NCBI GenBank assembly: GCA_026126065.1
Contig: JAHCJY010000008.1
Coordinates: forward strand, 19,829 to 83,828
DNA from: Bauldia sp.
GTDB taxonomy: Bacteria; Pseudomonadota; Alphaproteobacteria; Rhizobiales; Kaistiaceae
DNA length: 64,000 nt
Reading direction: 5' to 3'
Every line of letters starts with the position of its first letter. The first letter of the stretch is position 1. The notes under the pieces were generated by a model. That model was given only the letters and a program-made list of their open reading frames with translations, ran no database searches and was not told the DNA's origin. The position numbers and the translations under genes are program-made. This document shows, piece after piece, positions 24,804 to 33,291 of this stretch.

Positions 24804-27149
24804 CTACCCGCCGATCTTCGAGAAGTCCGCCACCTTCAGCGTTGCGGCGCGGATGCGGTTGAGGAGGCGGAGGCGGTTCTGGCGGACGGCCGGGTCGGGG
24901 TCGTTGACGAGCACCTTCTCGAAGAAGGCATCGACAGGACCGCGGAGGTTCGACATCGCGTCCATCGCCGCCTCGAAATCCTCCTCGCGGAGGGACTCTT
25001 CCACCTCGGTCTCGGCGACGGATATCGCCTCGTTGAGAGCGACTTCCTCAGGCGCGGTGCCGGCCTCGGTCGCGCCCTCGATGCGCTGGCCGGACTTCTT
25101 CTCCTCGTCGCGAAGGATGTTCGTCGCACGCCGATAGCCGGCGAGCAGCGCCTTGCCGCTCTCGCTGTCGAGGAACGCCCCGAGCGCCTCGACGCGTCGG
25201 ACGATCAGCAGGAGGTCATCCTGGTTGCCGAGCGCGAAGACGGCATCGACGAGGTCGTGCCGCGCGCCCTGTTCGCGGAGCTGGACTTTCAGGCGGTCGG
25301 CGAAGAAGGCGAGGAGGTCGAACGAAGCCGACCAACTTTGCTTCCAGGCCGGATTCGGCTCCGCCGGTGGACTGAGAACGAAGTTGCCGGATGCCGAGCG
25401 ATAGTCATCTGGCCCACGAGAAGCACGGGCGTCGCCCGGCGCGGCCCCGGCCGCGGCGACCATCGTCTGAGCCGCAACGAGGTCAGGGTCGGAGCCGGCG
25501 TAGGTCGCAAGAACCCGCCAATAATGGGGCCACACGACCCCCTCTACAAAAGCTTGGTACCCGGCGTTGCTGCCGAACCTGATTCCCCGCTCCAGCACGA
25601 TCCGGATCACCCCCAGCGCCGCACGCCGCAGCGCATACGGGTCCTTGCTCCCCGTCGGCTTCTCGTCGATCGCCCAGAACCCGACGAGAATGTCGAGCTT
25701 GTCCGCCAGCGCGACCGCGATGGCCACCGGGTCCGTCGGCACGCGATCCCCGGGACCCTGCGGCTTGTAGTGCTCCTCGATCGCGGCCTGCACCGACGGG
25801 TGCTCGCCCTGGCGCTCGGCGTAGTACCGCCCCATCAGCCCCTGCAACTCGGGGAACTCGCCGACCATCTCCGTCGGCAGGTCCGCTTTGGCCAGCGCGG
25901 CGGCGCGCTTCGCCAGCTCGGGATCGGCCCCGACCAGCGGCGCGATCTCCGCCGCGAGCCGCACCAGCCGCTCCACCCGCTCGCCCTGCGTGCCGAGCTT
26001 CTCGTGGAACACCACGCCGGTCGAGGCGAGCTTCGCCATCCGCTGGTCGAGCGGCTTCGACAGGTCGAGGTTCAGCCGCTCCGCCGCCTCGCGCATCTTC
26101 GGCGTGTCGTGGTCCGGCAAATCGCGCTGGTCGGTCTCCCAGAAATACTTGGCGTCGGACAGGCGCGAGCGGATGACGCGCTGGTTGCCGGCGACGATCT
26201 CACGCCCGCCGTCCTCGGCCTCGACATTCGCCGTCAGCACGAACCGGTTGGCGAGCTTCCCCGTCGCGGGGTCACGCAGCACAAAACACTTCTGGTTCAC
26301 GCGGATCGTGGTCCGGATCACCTCTGGCGGGATCGCGAGGAACGCTTCGTCGAACGAGCCGACCAGCACCACCGGCCATTCGTTGAGGCCGGCGACTTCC
26401 TCCAGCAGCCCCTCGTCCTCGATCAGTTCGAGGCCGAGCGCGAAGGCGCGGTCGCGGGCGTCGTGGAGGATGATGTCCTTCCGCCGTTCAGGGTCGAGCA
26501 CCACCTTGGCGCGGGCGAGCGACGCCTCGTAGTCGTCGAAGCGTTTCACGTGAATCGCCGCGGGCGCCATGAAGCGATGGCCGTATGTCGTGTCGCCTGC
26601 CGCGACCCCGCCGACGTCGAAGCGGATCACCTCGGGGTCCTCGGTCTCCGGGCCGAAGGTGGCGATGATGGCGTGGAGCGGCCGCACCCAGCGGAGGCTG
26701 CCGGCGTCGGCCGAGGCCGCGCCCCAGCGCATCTGCTTCGGCCACGGGAACTCGCGCACGATCTTCGGCAGCGCCTCCGCAAGAACGTCGGTCGCCGCGC
26801 GGCCGGGCTTCGCGATCACCGCGACGTAGAAGTCGCCCTTCTTGTCGGGCTGCACTTTCGCCTCGTCGATCGACGCGAGTCCGGCGCCCTTGAGGAACCC
26901 CGCGATCGCCGCCTCCGGAGCGCCGACGCGCGGCCCCTTCTTCTCCTCGCGGACATCGGCCGAGCGGGCTGGAATGCCGTTCACCGTCAGCGCCAGTCGA
27001 CGCGGCGTCACGAACGCCTTCGCGCCCTCGTAGACGAACCCCGCCTCGACCAGCGCATCGGTGACGAGCTTCCGCAGATCCTCCGCCGCCCGGCGCTGCA
27101 TGCGGGCCGGGATTTCCTCGGAGAACAGCTCAAGAAGGAGGTCGGGCAT
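24804..27149 (-). CDS. glyS: Glycyl-tRNA synthetase beta subunit
   Basis: The tRNA-binding subunit of the bacterial alpha2beta2 glycyl-tRNA synthetase, 781 residues. It begins with the family N-terminus [17 protein letters not shown] and includes [36 protein letters not shown], and [15 protein letters not shown], with an anticodon-binding-like C-terminus. Length is normal apart from an extra segment near residues 560-620. Its partner glyQ is about 2.6 kb upstream, separated by unrelated genes, which is unusual because the two are normally close. Confidence 0.95.
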   Translation of the reverse strand: MPDLLLELFSEEIPARMQRRAAEDLRKLVTDALVEAGFVYEGAKAFVTPRRLALTVNGIPARSADVREEKKGPRVGAPEAAIAGFLKGAGLASIDEAKVQPDKKGDFYVAVIAKPGRAATDVLAEALPKIVREFPWPKQMRWGAASADAGSLRWVRPLHAIIATFGPETEDPEVIRFDVGGVAAGDTTYGHRFMAPAAIHVKRFDDYEASLARAKVVLDPERRKDIILHDARDRAFALGLELIEDEGLLEEVAGLNEWPVVLVGSFDEAFLAIPPEVIRTTIRVNQKCFVLRDPATGKLANRFVLTANVEAEDGGREIVAGNQRVIRSRLSDAKYFWETDQRDLPDHDTPKMREAAERLNLDLSKPLDQRMAKLASTGVVFHEKLGTQGERVERLVRLAAEIAPLVGADPELAKRAAALAKADLPTEMVGEFPELQGLMGRYYAERQGEHPSVQAAIEEHYKPQGPGDRVPTDPVAIAVALADKLDILVGFWAIDEKPTGSKDPYALRRAALGVIRIVLERGIRFGSNAGYQAFVEGVVWPHYWRVLATYAGSDPDLVAAQTMVAAAGAAPGDARASRGPDDYRSASGNFVLSPPAEPNPAWKQSWSASFDLLAFFADRLKVQLREQGARHDLVDAVFALGNQDDLLLIVRRVEALGAFLDSESGKALLAGYRRATNILRDEEKKSGQRIEGATEAGTAPEEVALNEAISVAETEVEESLREEDFEAAMDAMSNLRGPVDAFFEKVLVNDPDPAVRQNRLRLLNRIRAATLKVADFSKIGG

Positions 27150-27315
27150 CGTGTGGCGCTCGCACGGGATCGGCGCCGTGGTGGTTAGTAGGTTCCCCGC
27201 CCCTTGTCACGCCGCGTACGGCGCGGGGAACGCCCGGTTTGGTCGGGCGACGCTGGTCGGGCTCAGGGCGGGAACCGTCCGGCGAACCCGTCGCGTGCTT
27301 CCGATCCGAAACCGG

Positions 27316-27344
27316 CAGCATCGGCCCGATGCGGGCCGATGCTG
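27316..27344 (-). terminator. Perfect 13-bp hairpin downstream of the 27366-27764 gene
   Basis: CAGCATCGGCCCG and its exact complement are separated by three bases, 22 bases after the stop of the leftward gene. No T-run follows, so it is a hairpin of terminator type rather than a proven terminator. A second inverted repeat (GTTCCCCGC / GCGGGGAAC) lies near 27190-27230 in the same 216-base gap. Confidence 0.5.
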
Positions 27345-27365
27345 TCGTCGGCGGCTCCGGACGCA

Positions 27366-27764
27366 CTAACGGCGGCCGAAGACCTCGACGATCGTCTCGC
27401 CGCGGAAGTTCAGCGGGCGCTGGTAGTTGATGACGATGGCCGTGATGATCCTGTTGTTGCCCACCAGATCGAGCACGCGCCGCTCACCCTGCGGAATGAC
27501 GTTCCCCACGGCGACGTCCTGGGTCTCGCCGTTGCCGAAGACGATCCGGACGCTGTTCACGAACAGGTCGTTGCCGCGGACGATGATGCCGACAGCGGAG
27601 AAGACGCCCTGCGCGGCGGTGACCGGGATCGTGTCCTGGTCGGCCGTGATCGTCACCGTCCTTGCGCCGAGGAGTTCCCAGTCGGCTTGCGCTGCCGCCG
27701 GCCCGGCGACGGTGAGTGCGGCCAGGAGTCCAATAAACGCTGCCAGTACGGTTCTTCTGTTCAT
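27366..27764 (-). CDS. Secreted protein, DUF2541-like
   Basis: A 132-residue protein with a signal peptide (MNRRTVLAAFIGLLAALTVAGPAAAQA). The mature domain (WELLGARTVTITADQD, GIIVRGNDLFVNSVRIVFGNGE, ITAIVINYQRPLNFRGE) is an all-beta fold resembling DUF2541 proteins; the name is from memory of the WELLGxRxV start. Function unknown. The ATG at 27764 follows an AGAGGG. It lies in the segment separating glyS from glyQ. Confidence 0.6.
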   Translation of the reverse strand: MNRRTVLAAFIGLLAALTVAGPAAAQADWELLGARTVTITADQDTIPVTAAQGVFSAVGIIVRGNDLFVNSVRIVFGNGETQDVAVGNVIPQGERRVLDLVGNNRIITAIVINYQRPLNFRGETIVEVFGRR

Positions 27765-27870
27765 GGCTTCCATCCCTCTTGCCCGGAGGTTCCCCGGGGC
27801 CATTGCGGTTGGCTCTCGCGGGCCGATGGCCCGACGACGCCGGCGCCAGCCTGATCCGGCATCGGACGGC

Positions 27871-28608
27871 TCATTGAGGGCCGCCGAAACTGAGTTCCGC
27901 GATGCGCTGCATCAAAGCCCGAACGTTCGGGACCGATCGTGCGTATTGGGCTACCGGCGTTTGCATCGGCCAGAAGACGAGCGGCGCGACCTGTCCGAAC
28001 ACCGCAAGGTCGGGCAGCAACGGCCGCTCGCCGAAGAGAAACGGCCGGTCGCCCAGAAAGCCGGAGAGCATGTCGATCTGCGCGCGCCCGAGGTCGGCGA
28101 TCGTCGCCGGGGGATGCCGGGCGATGCCGCGCGCATGGAGTTGACGGGCGAAATGGCGCTTCAGAGACGCCGCGACCACGCCGCGGACCAGCGGCGGCAG
28201 CTTCGCGCGGACCTGACCGTCGATGTAGGCGGCACCGGCCGGATGAACGAACAGCTCCCATTCGAGAATCTGGTGGAAGCGCTCCTCGAAGGATGTCTTG
28301 AAGGCGTCTCCGATCGCGCGATCGCGGGCGTCCAGGCCGTCATCGAGCGATATGCCGAACGTGCCGGCGAGGTATCGGATGATGACGTCGCTGTCCCCGA
28401 TCCGGCGTCCGCGATGTTCGATCCACGGGCTCTTGCCGAGCGGACCCTTGCGGGAATCGTCCTGGTAGACCTGCTCGTACGCAATGCCGGCCAGCCTCAT
28501 CCAGCTGAGCAGCTTCAGGGCGAACGGCCCCGTCGTCGGGAGTCCCCAGTCCGCCGAGAACGTGAACACGCGCAGATCTGGCAACGCGATCTCCATCTCG
28601 CCTACCAT
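27871..28608 (-). CDS. Glutathione S-transferase family protein
   Basis: A 245-residue GST-fold protein. The thioredoxin-like N-terminal domain holds the glutathione-binding segment (KGPLGKSPWIEHRGRRIGDSDVIIRYLAGTFG, with the Ser-Asp pair), and the all-helical C-terminal domain has DLAVFGQVAPLVFWP. The arrangement is close to the failed-axon/metaxin-like GST branch. An ATG at 28596 is an alternative start with a nearer ribosome site. It is divergent from a TetR gene with an operator between them, so it is probably repressed by that regulator and induced by a toxic ligand. Confidence 0.8.
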   Translation of the reverse strand: MVGEMEIALPDLRVFTFSADWGLPTTGPFALKLLSWMRLAGIAYEQVYQDDSRKGPLGKSPWIEHRGRRIGDSDVIIRYLAGTFGISLDDGLDARDRAIGDAFKTSFEERFHQILEWELFVHPAGAAYIDGQVRAKLPPLVRGVVAASLKRHFARQLHARGIARHPPATIADLGRAQIDMLSGFLGDRPFLFGERPLLPDLAVFGQVAPLVFWPMQTPVAQYARSVPNVRALMQRIAELSFGGPQ

Positions 28609-28609
28609 T

Positions 28610-28630
28610 GGTAAGTTGGTCTAACTTACC
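28610..28630. promoter_or_regulatory. Palindromic operator between GST and TetR genes
   Basis: Perfect inverted repeat GGTAAGTT-N5-AACTTACC in the 39-base divergent gap, immediately before the GST start and 17 bases before the TetR start. Size and place fit a TetR-family binding site controlling both genes. Confidence 0.75.
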
Positions 28631-28647
28631 CGCGGTAAGGAGACAAG

Positions 28648-29259
28648 ATGCGATCGCGAGGAGCCAACACCCGTTCCGAAATATTGAGGGCTGGAGCAGC
28701 CATCGTCCGCGAGGGCGGGCCGATGCGGCTGACGTTCGACGAAATCGCCGCGCGGCTCGGCGTCTCCAAGCAGGCGGTCATCTACTGGTTCCCGAACAAG
28801 GAAGCGTTGATCGCGAGCCTGGCCCTGCCGGCGTTGCGGGCCGAAACCGACGCCGCAATCGCGGCGCTCGCGGGAGTCCCGCCCGGTATGGCCGCGGTGC
28901 GCGCCTTCGCCCACGCCCTGATCGACTTCCACCTCTCGGACCTCGACCGCTTCCGGCTGACCTACATCGCCGTCCAGATGCCGGGCGCGTCCGTCGAGCC
29001 GTCGCCGGACCTGAAGGAGCAGATCCACGCCACGACCCGACCGATGTACGACGCAATCGAGGACCTGCTCACGCACGTCCCGAAAGCGCGCCGCCGACCC
29101 TCGGCGATGGCGATCCACATGGCCGTCCTGGGCTTCGTCCTGCTGACGTCCCTGTCCGACACGGTGAGGGACCCGCTGCTGCACCGGCGCGCCGAGCTCG
29201 TGGCGGCGCTACTGGCCATCCTCGCACCCGAGGATGCGGTTGAGGGTAGGGACCGGTGA
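28648..29259 (+). CDS. TetR/AcrR family transcriptional regulator
   Basis: A 203-residue regulator. The N-terminal helix-turn-helix (TRSEILRAGAAIVREGG, MRLTFDEIAARLGVSKQAVIYWFPNKEAL) is typical; the tyrosine-tryptophan recognition region VIYWFPNK is intact. The remainder is helical and ligand binding. A TAAGGAGA precedes the ATG. It probably represses itself and the divergent GST gene through the palindrome at 28610-28630. The ligand is unknown. Confidence 0.88.
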   Translation: MRSRGANTRSEILRAGAAIVREGGPMRLTFDEIAARLGVSKQAVIYWFPNKEALIASLALPALRAETDAAIAALAGVPPGMAAVRAFAHALIDFHLSDLDRFRLTYIAVQMPGASVEPSPDLKEQIHATTRPMYDAIEDLLTHVPKARRRPSAMAIHMAVLGFVLLTSLSDTVRDPLLHRRAELVAALLAILAPEDAVEGRDR

Positions 29260-29455
29260 CCGTGGCACCGGCCCGCGCCCGCGTGGCCGACTGCTGAGGA
29301 TACGCCTGCAACCGCTCCTCCTGCGCCTCGGCCGCCGCCATCACGCGCGCCACGAGAGCGAGATCGGTGACCATCACGTCGATCGCAGGGCCAAAGTAGC
29401 GGCGAGGCGGTTCCATGCCGCCAGAGTGTCCGGAACGTACGATTATCGGCCAGGA

Positions 29456-29635
29456 TCAAAGAAACGGCTCGTAGCCGAAGAGGGATTCGGCCTGGCGGTT
29501 GGCCAGCGCTATCCGGACCGTGCGGTCGGCGACGATGACGGCGTTCGGCGTCGATTCGATCGCATTCTGCCAGACCCCGTCTCCGGCGTTGGGCGACCTC
29601 GGGACCGGACCTCCTGCGGAACCTGGAGCGTCCAT
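29456..29635 (-). pseudogene. PAS-domain fragment
   Basis: A 59-residue frame ending in NAIESTPNAVIVADRTV and RIALANRQAESLFGYEPFL, the start of a PAS sensor domain; the stop comes about a third of the way into the domain and no continuation is seen in other frames. It is probably the remnant of a larger sensor gene. The rest of the 29260-29755 gap has no convincing gene; a short leftward frame beginning at 29416 (MEPPRRYFGPAIDV) loses protein-like character where it enters the TetR gene. Confidence 0.6.
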
Positions 29636-29755
29636 TGTGCGCACCTCCACCCAATGAGCGATCCGTCCGGATCGAACACTTAGTGCGGGAACGGGAGGAG
29701 GTTGCAGCCCCAAGGGCTCGGCGACGGGCCCCGCGGTCGGGCTTTGGAGCCGGTT

Positions 29756-30670
29756 CTACGTCGCGCCAGCGGCATCCGTGCGGAGCCACGCCGCGCCGCA
29801 CGCCTTCGCAAGCTCCCGAACGCGGAGGATGTAGCTCTGGCGCTCCGTCACGGAGATCACGCCACGCGCGTCGAGGAGGTTGAAGGCGTGGCTGGCCTTG
29901 ATGCACTGGTCGTAGGCCGGCTGCACCATCAGGTGGCCTTCCGGCCGGTCGCCCGCGGCGAGGAGCGCCCGGCATTCCTTTTCGGCGTCGCGAAAACGCT
30001 GGAACAGGATCTCCACGTCGGCATGCTCGAAATTGTGCCGCGAGTATTCCTTCTCGGCCTGCAGGAACACGTCGCCATAGGTGACCTTCCGGTCGCCCTC
30101 GCCGCCGTTGAAGTTGAGATCGTAGACGTTCTCGACTCCCTGGACGTACATCGCGAGGCGCTCGAGGCCGTAGGTGAGTTCGCCCGCCACGGGCGCGCAT
30201 TCGATGCCGGCGACCTGCTGGAAATAGGTGAACTGCGACACTTCCATGCCGTCGCACCAGCACTCCCAGCCAAGGCCCCAGGCGCCCAGCGTCGGGCTCT
30301 CCCAGTCGTCCTCGACGAAGCGGATGTCGTGGAGCCTGAAGTCGACGCCGATCGCGGCGAGGGACTTGAGATAGAGGTCCTGGAGGTCCGGCGGGCTCGG
30401 CTTCAGGATCACCTGGAACTGGTAGTAGTGCTGCAGCCGGTTGGGGTTCTCGCCGTAGCGGCCATCCTTCGGCCGGCGCGACGGCTGGACATAGGCCGCG
30501 TTCCACGGCTTTGGCCCGAGCGCGCGCAGCGTCGTCGCCGGATGGAACGTGCCGGCGCCCATCTCGATGTCGTAGGGCTGCAGGATCACGCAGCCGCGCT
30601 CCGCCCAGTAGAGCTGGAGCGTCAGGATCAGGTCCTGGAACGAGCGTTTCGGGTCGAGTGTCCTGGCCAA
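29756..30670 (-). CDS. glyQ: Glycyl-tRNA synthetase alpha subunit
   Basis: Catalytic subunit of the alpha2beta2 enzyme, 304 residues. Class II motifs are clear: [56 protein letters not shown] and [20 protein letters not shown], ending with [19 protein letters not shown]. Length is normal. Glycine, ATP and tRNA-Gly are its substrates together with GlyS, whose gene is at 24804-27149. Confidence 0.96.
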   Translation of the reverse strand: MARTLDPKRSFQDLILTLQLYWAERGCVILQPYDIEMGAGTFHPATTLRALGPKPWNAAYVQPSRRPKDGRYGENPNRLQHYYQFQVILKPSPPDLQDLYLKSLAAIGVDFRLHDIRFVEDDWESPTLGAWGLGWECWCDGMEVSQFTYFQQVAGIECAPVAGELTYGLERLAMYVQGVENVYDLNFNGGEGDRKVTYGDVFLQAEKEYSRHNFEHADVEILFQRFRDAEKECRALLAAGDRPEGHLMVQPAYDQCIKASHAFNLLDARGVISVTERQSYILRVRELAKACGAAWLRTDAAGAT

Positions 30671-30796
30671 GGCGGCCTCCGGCAGAAGATCGGGACCGAC
30701 CGCTAGCCTTGCTCAGCCATCGGAATCAAGCGGCGATGGCGCTGAACGAACGATTCCGTGGGCCGGGAGGGCAGATGTCGGCGGAGAGAGCACGCG

Positions 30797-30982
30797 TCAG
30801 TGCTTTTGGCGCTCTTGCTCGACCGGGTGGTAGACGCCGGTCTCCGGGTCGCGCTGCAGTTCCGTGGCGCTCGGGCGTTTAGGCGTCGTCGGCGGTCGCC
30901 GCGTCGCCGGCACCTGGCCGAACGAGCGCCACAGGACGAAGCCGACCCCCAGAACCACGAGAATGAGTAGGAACTGCCCCAT
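30797..30982 (-). CDS. Small single-pass membrane protein
   Basis: A 61-residue protein with one N-terminal membrane helix (MGQFLLILVVLGVGFVLWRSF), a proline-rich linker and a hydrophilic end ATELQRDPETGVYHP. The last motif appears conserved in small Rhizobiales proteins encoded near glyQ, from memory. An ACAGG precedes the ATG at 30982; an upstream start at 31015 is possible. Function unknown. Confidence 0.6.
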   Translation of the reverse strand: MGQFLLILVVLGVGFVLWRSFGQVPATRRPPTTPKRPSATELQRDPETGVYHPVEQERQKH

Positions 30983-31053
30983 CGGCCTGTCCGAGCCCCG
31001 CCCAGCGAAGTGCAATCATCGCATCTGCTCGTCCCCGCGCCAAGCGGCTGTCG

Positions 31054-31866
31054 TCACACGACCGGACGCCACGCACCGTGCACGTCCGAGATGCCCGCCT
31101 CGCCGCGAAGGATCGCCTCAGCCTCGGGCGTGTAATGCGGCCCGTCGTGCAGGAAGAGGCCCGGCAGGAGCGAGAGGGGTGCGCGGCTCCCCTTCCGGGC
31201 CGCGACGAGGATGCGGAGCGCCGGCTCGTCCCGGCGCGGGTGGATGGGAAGGACGGCGCCGTCGCCGAACCGGCCTGCGAGGCCCTCGAGCGCCTCATAG
31301 AGGCTGGCCGCCGGCAGGATGGCCACGAGGGCACCGCCCGGACGGAGCGCCCATGCGGCGAAGCGGAACCATGGATCGAGACCACCCTCGGCGACGTGCG
31401 CGGCGGCGCGCGCCGGATGGGGCGAGGCGCGAACGGCGCCTTCCGGGCGGAATGGCGGGTTCGTGAGGACGATCGCCGCCTGCTCGCGAAGAACCCCTTC
31501 GGCGCCTCGCGCGGCCTCGCCGTCCGTTGTGATGTCGAGCCGGGCGAGGGCGATGCGGCTGGCGAGCGCGCGGTTCGCGGGACGGCGGAGCGCCGCCGAT
31601 GCCGCCGCCAGAAGTTCCGGTTCGCGCTCGACCAGCGTCACTTCGGTTCCAGGCGCGCGGACCGCGGCGCACAGGCCCGCCACGCCCGCTCCCGCGCCGA
31701 GGTCGATGACGCGACCGGTGGCATCGGCGGCGATGGCCGCGCCAAGGAGGACCGCCTCGAGGCCCGATCGGTGATGGCCCGCTGCGGGCTGCACCGCTTC
31801 GACCCGGCCCCCGAGGAACGCATCCACCGTGGTGTCCGCGTGCCCTGCCACAGCGCTTACCGCCAC
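31054..31866 (-). CDS. TrmN6-like SAM-dependent methyltransferase (tRNA1(Val) A37 family)
   Basis: A 270-residue N6-adenine methyltransferase fold. The SAM motif is VIDLGAGAGVAGLCAA, the ribose acid lies in VTLVEREPELL, and the catalytic NPPF is in IVLTNPPFRPEG, as in tRNA1(Val) A37 methylases (TrmN6/YfiC). The early GGRVEAVQPAAGHHRSGLEAVLLGAA fits the family's QxxxGHRxG region. Its start overlaps the DUF2007 gene by 10 bases. This neighbour pair, divergent from a polyprenyl synthetase, is common in Rhizobiales. Confidence 0.83.
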   Translation of the reverse strand: MAVSAVAGHADTTVDAFLGGRVEAVQPAAGHHRSGLEAVLLGAAIAADATGRVIDLGAGAGVAGLCAAVRAPGTEVTLVEREPELLAAASAALRRPANRALASRIALARLDITTDGEAARGAEGVLREQAAIVLTNPPFRPEGAVRASPHPARAAAHVAEGGLDPWFRFAAWALRPGGALVAILPAASLYEALEGLAGRFGDGAVLPIHPRRDEPALRILVAARKGSRAPLSLLPGLFLHDGPHYTPEAEAILRGEAGISDVHGAWRPVV

Positions 31867-32096
31867 GGGCGGTGCGGCTCCACCAGTTCGGCGGCAAAGC
31901 CGGCATCCGAAAGCACCTCGCGCGCCTCGGCTGCATCGTCGGAGTGGACGAGGAGACGACGCGGCAGGATGCCGATAGAGCCTTCGATGATGCTCATGTT
32001 CTGGTCAAATATATGCACGGTGATCCCCGCGTCCTTCAGCAGGGCTTCAGCATAGGAAAGAAAGACCGCATCGTTCGTCCTGAGAAGTTCTTCCAT
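31857..32096 (-). CDS. DUF2007 protein
   Basis: A 79-residue DUF2007 protein (MEELLRTNDAVFLSYAEALL, then ITVHIFDQNMSIIEGSIGILPRR-like pattern, and VHSDDAAEAREVL), a small ferredoxin-like alpha/beta fold sometimes labelled PII-like or signal-transducing without proof. The ATG at 32096 has GGGAG upstream; the frame extends to 32123. Overlaps the methyltransferase gene. Confidence 0.82.
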   Translation of the reverse strand: MEELLRTNDAVFLSYAEALLKDAGITVHIFDQNMSIIEGSIGILPRRLLVHSDDAAEAREVLSDAGFAAELVEPHRPWR

Positions 32097-32238
32097 CGGC
32101 TCCCACGGGTTCCCGCCCGGCATTTCGCAAAACTCTAGAGGCTGCGGCGAGGTATCACAATCGGGCGGGCCGCCGCGTCTTGTTCGTCCCCAGCCTGTTG
32201 CCTATTGTCTCCGGCCGCGAGTGAGGGAGTTAGCATCT

Positions 32239-33258
32239 TTGGGTGTCGTCGTAGCTCTTGACGAAGACAAGCGCCGGCGGTCGGCAGGCATTGCGCCGCT
32301 GTCGGCCCTCGTCTCGGCCGACATGGAGAAGGTCAACCGGCTGATCCTGTCGAAGACGGGGTCCGAGGTCGCCCTCATCCCGGAAGTCGCCAATCACCTC
32401 ATCTCGTCGGGCGGCAAGCGGCTGCGGCCGATGCTCACGCTGGCTGCCGCGCGGATGTGCGGCTATCTGGGCGAGGGGCATGTCGCGCTCGCCGCCGGCG
32501 TCGAGTTCATGCACACGGCAACCCTCCTGCACGACGACGTGGTCGACGACAGCAAGCTGCGCCGCGGCAAGCTCGCCGCGCGCATGCTGTGGGGTAATTC
32601 GGCCAGCGTCCTGGTCGGCGACTTCCTTCTCGGCCAGGCCTTCAGGATCATGGTCGACGTCGGCTCGCTCGAGGCGCTCGCCGTCCTGTCCGAAGCCGCC
32701 GCCGTGATCGCCGAGGGCGAGGTACGCCAGCTCGCGGCCGCCAACAACATGGCGACCACCGAGGACGAGTATCTCTACGTCGTCCACGCCAAGACGGCGT
32801 CGCTGTTCGCCGCCGCGTCCGAGGTAGGCCCGATCCTCGCCGGGCGCGGCCGCGACGAGCGCGCCGCATTCCGGTCCTACGGCGCCAATCTCGGTCTTGT
32901 CTTCCAGCTCATCGACGACGTGCTCGACTATGCCGGCGACGCCTCCGATCTCGGCAAGAGCGTCGGCGACGATTTCCGCGAGGGCAAGATCACGCTGCCG
33001 CTGGTGCTCTCCTATCGCCGCGGCTCGGACGCCGAACGCGCTTTCTGGCAGCGCGCGATCGAGACCAGGGATATCCGCGACGGTGACCTCGAACACGCCG
33101 TGGCGCTTCTGAAACGCCACAATGCTCTCGATGATACCGTCCGGCGGGCCCGTCACTTCGGCGAGGTCGCGCGCGATGCGCTCGCCCCGTTCCCGGATTC
33201 GCCACACAAGGCGGCGCTGCTGGCGGTGGTGGATTTCTGCATCGAGCGGGCCTACTGA
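32239..33258 (+). CDS. Long-chain polyprenyl diphosphate synthase (octaprenyl/decaprenyl type)
   Basis: A 339-residue trans-prenyltransferase making the isoprenoid tail of ubiquinone. The first Asp-rich motif is LLHDDVVDD and the second is FQLIDDVLDY; GGKRLRPML and the KTASLF lysine are present. Length and sequence fit the long-chain IspB/DdsA branch rather than farnesyl synthase. TTG 32239 (LGVVVALDED) follows AGGGAG by nine bases and matches usual homologue starts; GTG 32221 is an alternative. Chain length cannot be read from sequence. Confidence 0.9.
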   Translation: MGVVVALDEDKRRRSAGIAPLSALVSADMEKVNRLILSKTGSEVALIPEVANHLISSGGKRLRPMLTLAAARMCGYLGEGHVALAAGVEFMHTATLLHDDVVDDSKLRRGKLAARMLWGNSASVLVGDFLLGQAFRIMVDVGSLEALAVLSEAAAVIAEGEVRQLAAANNMATTEDEYLYVVHAKTASLFAAASEVGPILAGRGRDERAAFRSYGANLGLVFQLIDDVLDYAGDASDLGKSVGDDFREGKITLPLVLSYRRGSDAERAFWQRAIETRDIRDGDLEHAVALLKRHNALDDTVRRARHFGEVARDALAPFPDSPHKAALLAVVDFCIERAY

Positions 33259-33291
33259 CGGACCATTCACCGGATTGCTCCAAGGGGGGTC

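Noticed and set aside
29254..29416. Short leftward gene beginning MEPPRRYFGPAIDV
   Set aside because: It becomes Arg/Pro-rich shadow sequence as it enters the TetR gene, has no ribosome site and no recognisable family.
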